A stretch of 64,000 nucleotides of DNA from Cyclospora cayetanensis. Lineage: Eukaryota; Apicomplexa; Conoidasida; Eucoccidiorida; Eimeriidae. The stretch spans positions 62,001-126,000 of the forward strand of contig NW_020312403.1 in NCBI RefSeq assembly GCF_002999335.1, written 5' to 3'. How positions within the stretch are numbered: the stretch's first letter is position 1; each line of letters opens with the position of its first letter. Under the pieces are notes generated by a model, which did no database searches, was not told the DNA's origin, and saw only the letters and a list, made by a program, of their open reading frames with translations. A program made the translations under genes and the position numbers. Below, piece after piece: positions 1 to 17,169 of this stretch.

Positions 1-3000
1 GGTTTGTTGCTCCTCGCCGCGTTCTTCTGCCATGCTATGGGCTTTCGCGCTTGCAGCGCTGCCTGCCTTCGCCTTCAAGAGCATGCAGCAGCGGCAGCAG
101 TCGCAGCCGCTGAAGCCGCTGCTGGCTCCGCAAGGCAACAGACGCGGGCAGAGGCAGGGCGTAGCTGGGAAGAAGGGTTCCTGGGGGGCGATATTTCTCC
201 AGTCGCCAGCGCGATGCGAGCAGCCACAGCAGCATGAAGCGCAAAGGCATTCGCTGCTGCTGCAGCAACTCGTGAAGCAGCCTCGAAGTGCATGGTCGCT
301 GTCTGTACAGCCCACACAACTGGCTCTGCAGCACTTAGGCCTTGCAGCCGGTGTTTCCCAAGTGGCTGCAAACAGCCCTGTTGAGGACAGAGCGCTCATC
401 GCCAATGTCAGCGCTGTCGCTGCTGGTGCCACGGGAGCCGCAACACCCGCTGGTTTCGCTGCTACACAGAATCAGCAGGAGCTCCTCGCGCAGCGGATTT
501 TTCCAGAGGCCGCAGCCACTGGGGCTGCTGCTGCCGCAGGCACCTCCTCTGACACACCCCCACCAGGTGCTGCCGTCGTGCAATCCGTTCAGCTGGCAAT
601 TCGCTCGAAGGAGGGAAACCTGCAACGGCCTTGCTGCCTCGTTGCCATCGTGGACGGCCATGGCGGTCCTGAAGTCGGTGAGCTTTTGCTTCAGAGAGCC
701 GTTTGTTGCTGGTGTCGCTGCTCCTACGAAACACCTACTCCAAACTCAAGATTCAGCCTCGTGAAACAGCGCCTCGAGCAGCTCCGACGCTTCCTATTCT
801 GCGTGCAATCTCTGCTGCTCTTCCTGCGGTTGCAGCTGAATACGTTCACGCGGAACTCCCACGCTTTGTGGCTGCTGAACTGGCAGCAACAGGCGATCCC
901 GGCGATTTGGAAATGATGGAAAAAGCACTTAGTCGCGCCTTTTGCCGCCTGGTGCGTTGTCTGCGTTGCTTCTCGGGGTTGGCTCCTCCCTTCGCGTTGG
1001 GCAAGAGATAAACGGGAGGAGAATTTTTTGTTTGACCCCTCTAAAGAAGGAACAACCTGTGGATGCGTTGGCATCACAACCCCGAATTCGGGTGTACAGG
1101 CAGCACGACGTTTTCCTCGAGAGCGTCTTTCTTCCCTTCCCTACTCCACGGCTGTGTATTTGGCTGGGTGGTTCCTAGTCGTCTGCTGCGGCTATAAAAT
1201 AATGCTGCGGGTGGTGGCTAGAAGTGCTGTTGTTGCTCAAGGAGATCGTGCCTTCCCTGCTGATTTCTGCCTGCTGCTGCAGGATGAAGCTATAGGCGCT
1301 TCTGTCGATGCAGCGTATGGGATCGGTATCAAACGGAGTGTCAGGGCAAGTCTGATACTGCTGCTGCTGTTACTGCTGCCCTTTACCACCTATGGACAGC
1401 GCCTTTGCAGTGCATATGTCTGCGCAAGGGCGTGCATATGGGCTGCCTTATCGCTGCATGCGTTTCCTCGGGAGGATGCAGCGATCAGAGGCCTTCAAGG
1501 CAGCGGCGTGAAAGCGAGAAAAGGCCGCGGGAACTCACCTCATGCGTGTTGGGGTTCACAGTGGGGTGGGGGGTGGGGGGGATATGCTGCATTGACTTCG
1601 TGAATATCAGTGCACTCGCGCATGCGATCAGTCCGTGTTTGAGTGAATTCGCAGTTAGTGATCCGGATTCATGACTTCAGGCGAGCCTGCATGTTGTTTT
1701 TTGGTTGTTTGTATCGCCGTGTGCTATTCTTTTTCTGTGAAACCTCATCTGCGGGAGGCCTGTGATCCTTCCGCCCCTGCTTGCGCGCGTGCATGCTTGC
1801 CGCATGCAGGTTGGAGCCTGCTGCATTGCCTTGCTTTTTACAGAAAAGGGAGTGGTTGTCGCCAACAGCGGCGATTGCATGGCTGTCCTGCAGCGCAAAG
1901 GCAGAAGCAGTAGGAAGAACGAGGAGGGGCCAGAAGTGGTTGAGCTCAATGTGCAGCACAATGCAAACTCGCCAGAGGAGAGGCGGCGTCTGCAGCAACT
2001 GCACCCCCTTGAGGATGACGTCGTAAGTCCTGTGGCTGCCATTGTGTCTGCCGATGCCGTTTTCTTTTGTTCCTCCGTCCTCGGGTGCGTGTTTCTGTGC
2101 CTCTAAGTCGGTGGCAGCTCCTTTGCAGTCGTGCCCGTTTTGTTGCTGTCCTGCATCCGAGATTCGCTTTTATGCATGTATGCATGCATGAATGTTTGTT
2201 AATCTGCATGTAGGTTGGTACGAATGTACGGCTGCATGAATGCATGTATGTGTGCATCGGTCTATGTGTGTGGATGTGACCCCGTGTCCATGCACATGTA
2301 TTCAAATATGTTGATGTGCATGCGAGACATGCACACCAGGTGATTTGCAAGAGAGAATGGCAGGAGCCGCGGAAGCCCCAAAACAAGTTTCATTTCTTAC
2401 TGAACAGCCTTGGCCTCCTCGGTATGTTTCAAGAACGTCCATGCACGCACCAACTGCACAGCCGCCCCCCTTCGAGCTTCTTCATGCATGCAAAGTGCTT
2501 ATGCACAGCACAGTACAGACACAGCGACAGCAGAGCCACAAACTTTGGTACTGGGGGCGTAGTGTAGAGTTTCGCTGCTACGGTCGGCACACCACTCCAT
2601 TGCTGCTACAGGAGAAACGGGCTGCTTTCTGTGCACTCCCTGGCCTGCCCAGTAGCCATCCACTGTGCCTCTGCTGCCGATAGAAGCATTTGCAACAACC
2701 GTTGGTCCGTTTGCAGACTTTCCTGCTTGCACATATGCCGCCGTGCAGGGAGCGAGACGCAGCGCAGCGCTTGCTACGTGAAGGGCCGTCTGCAGCCAAC
2801 TCGCGTCTTCGGGGACTTTTCCTTGAAGGATGAGAAGTACTGGCAGGAGCTGCAGAGAGGCAGGCGTCGACGTTCCCCCGGCAGCAGCAGCACTGCCACC
2901 AACGCTGCAGCACCGACAAGAACGAGCTCCGAGAAAGCGCCTCAGGAAGTCTTTTCCTTTCCGTATGTTGTTGTAGAACCCCAAACGAAAAGTTTTCCAA

Positions 3001-3582
3001 GACTAGGCAACGAAGAGTTTGTAGTCGTTGGCACGGATGGCGTTTGGGACTTTTTGACGCCTCGTGAAGCAGCCGCTATTGTCCGGAGTTCCCTAGAAGC
3101 CAGCGGCAGCCTGATGAACGGCATGGGCTCATCGGAAGCGGCTCAGCAGGCGGCTGACGCGTAAGTGCACTGGGAGCGCGTGGGGGGTAGTGCGAGGGGA
3201 GAAAAGGGTCGGAGGCGGGAGGAACGGGAAGGAACGGCAAGCCTCAGGTATTGGTGGCCGCTCCAGCTGCTGCAGTTGCGTGGCAGCAGGCTGTCCATGT
3301 GTGCCTGGTGAACGTGGATTCGGCAACTGCTGCAGGGAAAGGGAGACACCTCGAGATGTGCACTCTTTCAGCTTGCTTCATGCGGATGCCTGCTGCTGCA
3401 GAGTGGTGCACGAAGTGCTACGGCGCGCTGCAGAAGAAGCGGGCACTTCCGTCGAGGCAATCCTCTCTGCTCCGCCCAAGCAGAGAAGACGACTCTATGA
3501 CGATACCACAGCGGCCATTATTCTGATGAACACGACAGCCCTCGAAAAGGCTCCGCAGCAAGAAATTTTAGCCCGGCTCTAG
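1..3582 (+). CDS. PP2C-family Ser/Thr protein phosphatase, multi-exon, 5' end may be truncated by the window
   Basis: Metal-dependent (PPM/PP2C) phosphatase that removes phosphate from Ser/Thr. Exons: 32 (or earlier)-677, 836-951, from 1283 (end unresolved), 1810-2022, about 2763-3160, 3402-3582; every join I could resolve is in phase. PP2C motifs appear in order: metal-binding DGHGG (Asp about residue 208 from the ATG at 32), GACC then VANSGDCMAVL, GRLQPTRVFGD, VVGTDGVWD, and a terminal DDTTAAIIL strand. The usual GDS of the third motif is GDC here. The first 200 residues are Ala/Gln-rich low complexity and begin with a hydrophobic stretch (MLWAFALAALPAF) that could be a signal or targeting peptide. 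The frame stays open to the window edge, so the true start may lie upstream. Family assignment is firm; the third exon and the first ATG are not. Confidence 0.85.
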
Positions 3583-5341
3583 GAATAGGGCACTCAATGC
3601 ACGGGCGCGAGGAGCAAGCAAAGAAAGACTATTCCGGTCGAACGCTGCACAGCTGCAGAGAGCCTTTTGGCTGTAGCTTAGAAGCCGCATACATACACGC
3701 CAAAAAACCGCTCCGGCCCTCTCCCTGTGGGGCCCTTTGTTTCACTTATGACGAGAAAATCACACAACACCGCGCAACGCAGAGCGCTACAAGCAAACGG
3801 CGGCTGCGCGATGCGGGCATGCGTATGGGCAAGTCCGCATGTAGGCAAATCCGTGCACCTTTTGTGTGACTCGCTGATCAACGGGCACTTGTAGCTCCGT
3901 AGGCTCTACCCTGTGCATCCTTTATCTCTCTCTAGCCCTTATGTGCCCGAGAAGTACAGAGCCACCCTCTCTGCTTACGGTCCTATCCTGATCTTAGACA
4001 CCACCACCTCATCCTAGAGGTCCCCTGGAATTACAGCCTGGACGGCCTCACCCCTGTGCTGTCAAAGTGCCACCTAGACAAGCGGACGCCGTTACTTGCA
4101 TCTGCATGATGGAGCTCTTTAAAATCCAAGAGGGCGCACTTCCCCCATTTGGGAGAGGGCTTGAATACAGGCTGTGCCACCGCAACAGTGGCTAACTCGA
4201 GGAGACTTTGTGTGCGCTCGCAATCCTCCTAAGTGACCCCACGGCAGCGAGCAACTCCCCAAGTATCGTAACTGCATTAATGAAAAGGTGACAGACAGAG
4301 CTGTGTGTCTTATGGGTGTTTACGTTCGGGTGCCTCCCAGGATGCGTGCGCAGCGGACTTGCCTATCCTGAGGGATGTAATGTCATAGAGGCGTGGAGCC
4401 TTTTTCCGCCTTTGCTGTTGCTGCTCTAGCCTATGGCTCCTATTGAGTAGGAAATAGCATTTTGCTTTAGCTAAGAGAGCGCATGAGAGGTCGGCATCGA
4501 CAGGACGGGGAACTTGAACACCCTCCGGCCCGCACACACATAAACACCACCCACAGGACGGCTCGGGGTAAACAAAGCCTCCCCCCTTGTGACTTTCGCG
4601 CTCCAGCATGCGACTAAACAGTTCTTGCCTCCGGCTGTCTTCTGACGGTGTGGAGTCTCCCAGCCCCCCTCCCCTGCATCTCTGGCCGCACAAAATGTAA
4701 GAGAGCGGCCCTGCCGGCGCAGTGCGAAGCTCAGACGTGACGCAGCAGGGAAGGAAGGAGTGGCAGATATATATGTGATATATAATTTGGTATTAGTATT
4801 ACATATTATAACATATTATGCCTCATATACAGGACAGGGACAACCAGCGGGAGGCCTCTCCGTATATCCATGCCCTTCCTCCAGAAGTACGTTGGGCACG
4901 ATGCTGTGTGGTGACCAGCAAGTGCCTTCTTAGGAGCTCTTCTGTACGAAATTGCCAGAGTGTCGGTTAGGTGCGTCCCGTAAAACAGGAGTGACAGCAC
5001 CACCAGCAACGCAAGGAAGCGCGGCTCTTGCTGTCGCGGTTCCTGCGTTTTCTTTTTCCCGCGCAGGAACTCTTTTTATTTACTTCTGTTGCCTGTGGGT
5101 TGCAGCTTTTTCCCACTAGGACGAGAAAAACGAGGAGAATCAAAACAACGATTTGATCTGCACGTACCTGCAAGTTACACAATGCCCGCTACTGCAGTCC
5201 CTCAAAGCAACAGGTCCAGGTGGTACACTGTTGTGCTGCTGCTTTCTAGACTCGGGTGGATGGTGTTGAGCCTGGTTTGGCACCTTGCGGCATGCGTCGT
5301 GAAGCCCGCATCCCCCTCCCCATCCGCCTTCTCACAAGGCT
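3583..5341. other. Intergenic region between convergent PP2C and MAP kinase genes
   Basis: No gene supported. It lies between the 3' ends of two convergent genes, so both 3' UTRs are expected here. An AT-rich patch of TATATA-type sequence sits at about 4764-4815. A 127-residue minus-strand open frame at 4310-4693 shows no domain and looks accidental. Confidence 0.6.
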
Positions 5342-10955
<5,614 letters not shown>

Positions 10956-13900
10956 ATAGAAGAACAACTTAAACCGGAGGGAAGGGCCTCAGTTGTCGGT
11001 AAAAGAGCACACAAGCAGCGCCGCATTGGAAGGGAATACCTGCTTGGGGCCCCGCGCAGCCCGTAGCAAAAACGGATTTGCCTCCAGATTAGGGCCTAGT
11101 TAAAAACCCTGTGCTATGCGATTCGCAGAGATGTTTGATCAGACAGCGGTTCGCTGGACAGCCAAGAGGATGGACCAGGGCGAAGTAAAGCCCTGTAAAG
11201 ATTTCTCTAATATAGCAAAACCAAGCAAATCGCTAACTCAATCGCAAGTCAAAAAACAAGGGAAAACTGGACAAGACGAATAGGGAGGGCTGTAAGGTTT
11301 TACCAGGCAGGTGCAGCCGATACAGCCCAGGGTTCCCCGAGCAGCGAGGGGGGAGCTGGCCAGAAATATTGATCGCCAGAGTGCCAAGAAATTGATCCAA
11401 TTATTTACATTAATACTAGAAATTGTAAATGAAAGCAGAAAACCCCACTGAGAGCCTCCAGAGCTTGCCAGACAACATGCGTGATCGGCGGGTGTCTGCA
11501 GTGCAACCGGTCGGCTGCACTGGCAATCTGGGGCAATCTGAGTTTCAATGAGAGACTAAAGAAGCGGAAAAGAATAAGAGAAGAATAAAAATACGAATCA
11601 GCGGTGTATGTTCACCCCAAGCAATGACAGGGAGAGCTGCCATCTGCCATACAGGTCTTATGCCGCAGGCCTCCCACAGCCAGCGAATGCTTGTATCACC
11701 AACGGGGTCCCTCCTCTTGCATCAAGGGCAGCAATCCTGCTCAGCTGCTATTTGTTGCTTCTAATTTCATTTAGCGCAAGCCCTGACTCATTAACATAGC
11801 GAACAGCAGCTCAGAGGAGTAGCTACATACCACAATGTGTGATTGCACTCTAGCACCGGCCCGGAAAGGGTGAGCAGAGCATTTCATACACTGAACTCTC
11901 CGATCGAAACATTGTAAAGGCACAGTATATTGCTGTTATTAGGTAAATCCCTTAGTATCGTGCTATCCAGGGTTTTCCACACGCAAATCTGCTGACGTAT
12001 ACACGTGGGCTACCGTCCTGCGTCAACTTTGCCCATTCTTTATGGTTTGTAAGGGGACTTTTTCGTACTTGCCATCTCTTCCATGCATCTCGTTGGCAGC
12101 TGCTACATTTAAGTGCATGCAATTTGAGGCTGTAAGGTGCAAATCGTGCTTTTTCCTAGTGGTTCTTGATACGGTAGTGTAACGGTTAATCTGAAGCCTC
12201 ATTAGGGGCATAATTAACTACAGGATGGGTACAAACTTTGAAAGGAAGCTATTAAGTATGCTTCAAAGAAATTCTCACTTCTTCCTTCCCGCGCCACTTG
12301 CAGGTCCCCAGATGAGGAAGAGCGAAACAACTACGCTACGCATAACTGCAGCTTTCATTTCTTCCGAGCGTATACAGCCAATTGCACATAGCGTGTAGCA
12401 CACATGTACACAGCACTCATTCATATTATAGTACTCGAATGCTACGGTGCAAGGAATAGGTTACACGAATAGCCGTGACGGATATTGAATACTTTTTTTG
12501 TCTTGGATCTCACTTGTGTAACAAAGAGTACGTAGCGGATAAGCCACACTTGAGCACTTTCTACCGCAGTAGTTCGTACGCTATAATTGGTAGCAAGCCC
12601 GATATTTAACTTGATTTGCCGTGGTATATATTCACACCACTGTAGTTTTAGCTCATAACGAGGGGAATCAGTACAGCAGTCTATGCTACCCACAAGCTAT
12701 TTCTGCTGCACAAATTATACTTAACTATGACTTGGAAAGAACTGACTAGCTTTGCTCATTCCTTTGTATATCTTTTCATGAAGTTATATAGCTAGAACGA
12801 TACATGAAGAAGCAATGTTGTGTTCCTACGCGCTAGTTGGCATGTCCAGCTCCTTGTGAATGCTCATAGTGCATAGAGGGTGCATGTACGCACAATTTAG
12901 CTGTCCGGCCCTTTTAACGTCATAATTATAATCTGCGCTAGAATGGAACGTGAAAAGTTGCTTTGAGATATCTCTATTGACTTTTTATCAACTTTGAATG
13001 GCGGCTGATTCAACTGGCTTTCCACGGAAACTCAGTTGAAAGGTACAGTTGATATTTCTGCGTGGGTCAAAGCACGGGTTCCCCCTAAATACACTAGCTG
13101 TCGATGCAGCAATTAGTCAGCTTTTACACGACTGCTTTCCGGCTCTGATCGCGCTATTTGGTAGTCGATAAACTCGTTTTCTTCAGCCACGGCCTGTGGC
13201 GACATAATTTGCCGGACACAATGCCAGTTGGAGTGACAGATATCTCCCTGCAAGCTTATGTAAAATGCACACCCTCATAGCTAATAGAAAGTCATTATTT
13301 GTCAGCGAAAACGGCTTGTCGATGCGTCGACGATCTTGAGTCGTCCAGAACAGTGTGACGGCCGTGAGGATGGGGAGGTACTCGACGAATCCATTAGACA
13401 GTTGGAGTTTTGCCCTACTCTCTTCTCTCCAGAAGAAAAAAATCGACTGCTTCATAAAGCCGTTTTATTGAAGAGACAGATGCTTTAATGATGGTTTACT
13501 TTATTTAGACAAGGGTAGCCCGCTCGCATGCATTACTAAGTTTCAGCCTTCGTAAAAGTCCCAACTCGTCGGTTTCCCACGGAATCTGCTCACCAAACTT
13601 TGGAGAAAGCTAGAAGGCTGAAACAGGCACATGTATGTAGAGAGCAATATATCAATAATGATGAAGCTTTCGATTACGAAAGGCGCAACGTAAAGAAACA
13701 GCTGCTTCACCAGTGGTCTTTTTCAGGCCTATTCGTAGTTTGAGCTCTGGTAGTCACATGACAGGCAGCAACTCAGCGAGTTAACAGCCGGCGGGGGTAG
13801 AATCCAACAGAATAATGGTTTGCTTGGGTTTTCAGTAGCAAATTAACGCAGCCCTTATCTCTTTAGCAAAAGGAAGGGCCAAATCGGGACCTAGCCTACG

Positions 13901-14082
13901 GATTTGGGTTTTGTGTTAATCGGCCCTAGCCTATGGTTCAAAGTCAAGGGGAAAGAAGGAGAGGAGAAACCGTCCTTATTAGTACCAACAGACAGCCCTA
14001 ATACACAGCATCTGCTTGGGTTGTAGGAAATCAGGATATACTATCCGGAACTGCAAGCACAATATGAGCGTGGTGAGTGGGT
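10956..14082. other. Gene-poor region upstream of the MAP kinase
   Basis: No gene supported. Open frames are short (90 aa or less) and carry no motif. The sequence is AT-richer than the flanking coding regions. The first few hundred bases should hold the MAP kinase 5' UTR and promoter, but I see no specific element I can name. Confidence 0.5.
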
Positions 14083-14347
14083 CCGCAGTTGAGGACCAAC
14101 CACAAGTCAATTACGCGCTGATGTAAGCTTACACTAGGGATCATGAATTGGTAGCGTTACGTGATACTAATCGTGAAGTGGATCAGTTATCCGTGGTCAG
14201 GGATCTGGAAGGCCCCCACTAATGTCGCGGCTAGAGCCGCAGTTGAGGACCAACCACGGGTCAACTACTCGCCGATGTAAGCTTACGTTAGTGAGCATTA
14301 ATTGCTAGCGTTACTTGACACTAAACGTGAAGTGGACCAGCTATCCG
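14083..14347 (+). repeat. Diverged 111-bp direct repeat, two copies
   Basis: Copies at 14083-14193 and 14237-14347 are equal in length and differ at about 16 of 111 positions, with no gaps. Both start CCGCAGTTGAGGACC. Both encode a related peptide containing REVDQLS in the same plus-strand frame; the second copy runs on as a charged, coiled-coil-like stretch (SEEKAQKEQLRV). This frame is the same as that of the reverse-transcriptase relic downstream, so the repeat may be a remnant of its gag region, which is inference. Confidence 0.8.
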
Positions 14348-15390
14348 AAGAGAAGGCACAGAAGGAGCAGTTGCGTGTTGATTTATTTACACCGTCCCAG
14401 AGAGTCAGAGTGCAAAAAGTTCGCAGGCCGCAAGGGTTGGCAAAGCTGCCACAGTAGAAATGGTCTTTTAAGGTGCTATCAAGTCCCATTAGCACGTTAA
14501 ACAATTTCTCGTGTGGATTCGTGCACCAGGGTGTTAACCTAGGCAAGCCATGTTTGACCCTAAGAAAGCACGGCAACAGATGGAGCTGCATAGTGGTGGA
14601 AAGCTCTTTGAGAAACATTGTCTGAAACCTTCACTAGAGCTTATTTCATTTACGGTGAGCAGAATAGAGATAGTGTCGCAACAACGCTAGGCATATTCAT
14701 CATGCTGAGGGCAAGCCGCGCAATAAACGAATATTTTTTGAGCATGCATCCACTCTTCCTGGCTGCAAATGACGATTCTTCGCTAGGCAATTCAACTGAC
14801 ATTTAAATTGAGGAATACTAGATATGGCTACGTTCAATGTGGGAATGCGCGTATGCACAAATGTGATGATGAGCTGCCAGCAGGCCGGCCTCACTACTGG
14901 TTGTCCAGCGCACCCTTTTGAGCGAAATTCCCGGGTCTGGCCTCAAGCTGTGTTCGCTCACTCTGACACACTTGAAGAGAGAAGAGAGCACTGTGAGGCA
15001 GGCTGATGGCGTCTATGAGATAGCAAAGTGCGTGAATCGACCAGTGGCCGTAGGCAAAAACCAAAGTTGATGGCAAAAGCGATGGAATGTCGCGCATCCA
15101 TATTACCGTTAGCCCCTGAACAAGATTACAGTGAAGCACACTTTTAACTAGGTTTAATTAGCGAACTGAGTAACTGAATAACACGAATCAACAGTCTGCA
15201 TGAAATATTATTTCCTAGACGCTGTACTAGGATTTCCCATATACGCTGGATGCAGGGACACAACAGCGTTTCACACTTTTGCTCTGTTGCTCGAGTATGC
15301 ATGAAAGACCTTGCTCGTGCTCCAGCTGAGTTGCAGCGGCAAGTTAATTAAAACTGTTACGCTTCTATTAAGGAAAGGTAAATGACTGAT

Positions 15391-17169
15391 TACCTGGACA
15401 ACTTCACTGCATATAGCCAAAAATGTTCAAGTGCACCTATAGCAGCAACGGAATGCTTCTCAGATGTCGCGGGAAACGTAGTGGTATATGAAATTTGGCA
15501 AGTGGTTGTTGTTTCCCAATAGAAGACTTTCATCTCTGATAATCCGTCTCTAACGGCAGGAATCGAGCCAGATCCAGGAAGAATAAAAGCAATAAAGGAG
15601 AGGGTTTCAACTTTACGCACCAACAAGCACGCTGAAAGGCTGTACTAGCTTGCGTCTTGCCGAATTTTCAGGCTTAAAACTGCTGGGTTTGTTGTTTATT
15701 TGATTGGTGTACTTAGGAAAACGCACTCTGTTATCTGGACAGAGGAAGCTGATATTGAAACAAGAACGCTTCTCGGCCACCTTACAACTCTTCCGGTACT
15801 CGCGACGCCCAATTATAAGGAGCAATTGATTCATAAGAATGAATTCGATTTACGGAGCGCTGCATCATTATCTATCTTAGCACGCTAGGGGTTATGTTTC
15901 AACGGCAAATTAGTGCAAGTTGTGGTTTCCACTCAATCGATACTGAGCAGTGGTATCAGCACGGGAAAGCTTTTATGCGATGTGTTGGGCCCAAAATGCT
16001 GTACGTATTCGCCTGGGCGTCGTTTTCTTGTCCAGATTATTCTTTTATAGGTGCACCTTTTTGATAATACTGAGGAATTAAGGAGTTTAATACCCCTGGA
16101 GCTGCCCGGTGGCTTGGGCGCATCTTGCGAAATAACTTTACAGTGATATATATTCAGAAAAACGACATAGTAGTTGATGACAAACTCCCGTGAAGCTCCA
16201 AGATTGCACTATTGTGCACTAAAACCCATCATTTATGTGGTAGTTCACGGTTTTCATTATAATGTTGTGCATCTTCTACATTCAATTTCCATGCATCCGC
16301 TCCTATCGTCACGTGCCGAATGGCAAAGAGCGACGCACTACCCGGTTGCGGATGGCCTGCTGTGGCTCAGACAAACTGGGAACTCAGTTACTTGTGCATA
16401 TTGTCAGTGGCGCTTTCTTGCGCATGGCAAATGATCATAATCTTCCGGCTCATGTCGATTTAACAATACAATGGAATCGCTGTCACAGTTCTTCTGGTGG
16501 CCTGGATACAGCCCGCATCACACGGATATGCATCGTCGAGCCCAGATTGTCAGTGGCTTTGCGCAACTTTTCTGCAACGCCTTCTAGCTCCTGTAAAGGT
16601 ATAAGCTGACCCGAAACTGGATTTCATTGTTGGAAAGTCCAATATCAAGGGTATTTATGGCACCTCCGTCATTGTCAATACACTCAGCGAATATGCCCGT
16701 TTCATTCCTTACTCCAACTTTACTTAGGGTGGTAGCTTAGTTATCCCATATCTTCTCTGGAGGCTGCGAAAGTTCCCATGGAATGCCTTTTGGGATAGGC
16801 ATTCACAGCACTCTAGTGCGTTATGGCTTGCCTACATGCCCTACCAACTGACAATAATATGATGACTGCGAACCCCCCTCGGCAGGTGGGCAGACAAAGC
16901 CCACCAGCCACACTTGTCTGCATTCTTCGATTTTAAGTACTTTTTCATCACAACACACTTACTTGCTTGGCTTGTGTTTCCTTTTGCCAACTACTTGGAT
17001 ACTACGATATGACGCTCATCTAGCCGTTGATCTGCCGCATCTTTCACCTACACTAAGGAGTAACTCTTCTGTCTGGGCTAGAACCTACTTAGCCGTGGTC
17101 AGCAGTCAACCTAAGCGACGGAAAGCTGGCAAAGGTAGGTACATTTACTACAAGTCTGAAGACAGATAA
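15391..17169 (+). mobile_element. Decayed Ty3/gypsy-like (chromovirus-type) pol gene relic
   Basis: An old retrotransposon pol gene, broken by stops and at least one frameshift. In one frame, 15391-15888 reads as the end of reverse transcriptase into RNase H: YLDNFTAYS (the catalytic YLDD box, second Asp changed), GIEPDPGRIKAIKE, VIWTEEAD and PVLATPNY, with only two in-frame stops. The same frame at about 16290-16590 gives integrase zinc-binding features (PVADGLLWLR and the hallmark FFWWPGY). A shifted frame at 16608-16727 gives the integrase core start (LDFIVGKS..YARFIPY). A basic stretch at 17070-17169 (PKRRKAGKGRYIYY) could be what is left of a chromodomain. No LTRs were recognised. Motif order matches the Ty3/gypsy family; the element cannot be coding. 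Confidence 0.8.

Noticed and set aside
4310..4693. 127-aa minus-strand open frame between PP2C and MAP kinase
   Set aside because: No motif, no splice or neighbour support; composition ordinary for a chance frame in GC-rich DNA.
14298..14618. 106-aa minus-strand frame in the gene desert
   Set aside because: It is antisense to the repeat and coiled-coil-like plus frame; no domain.
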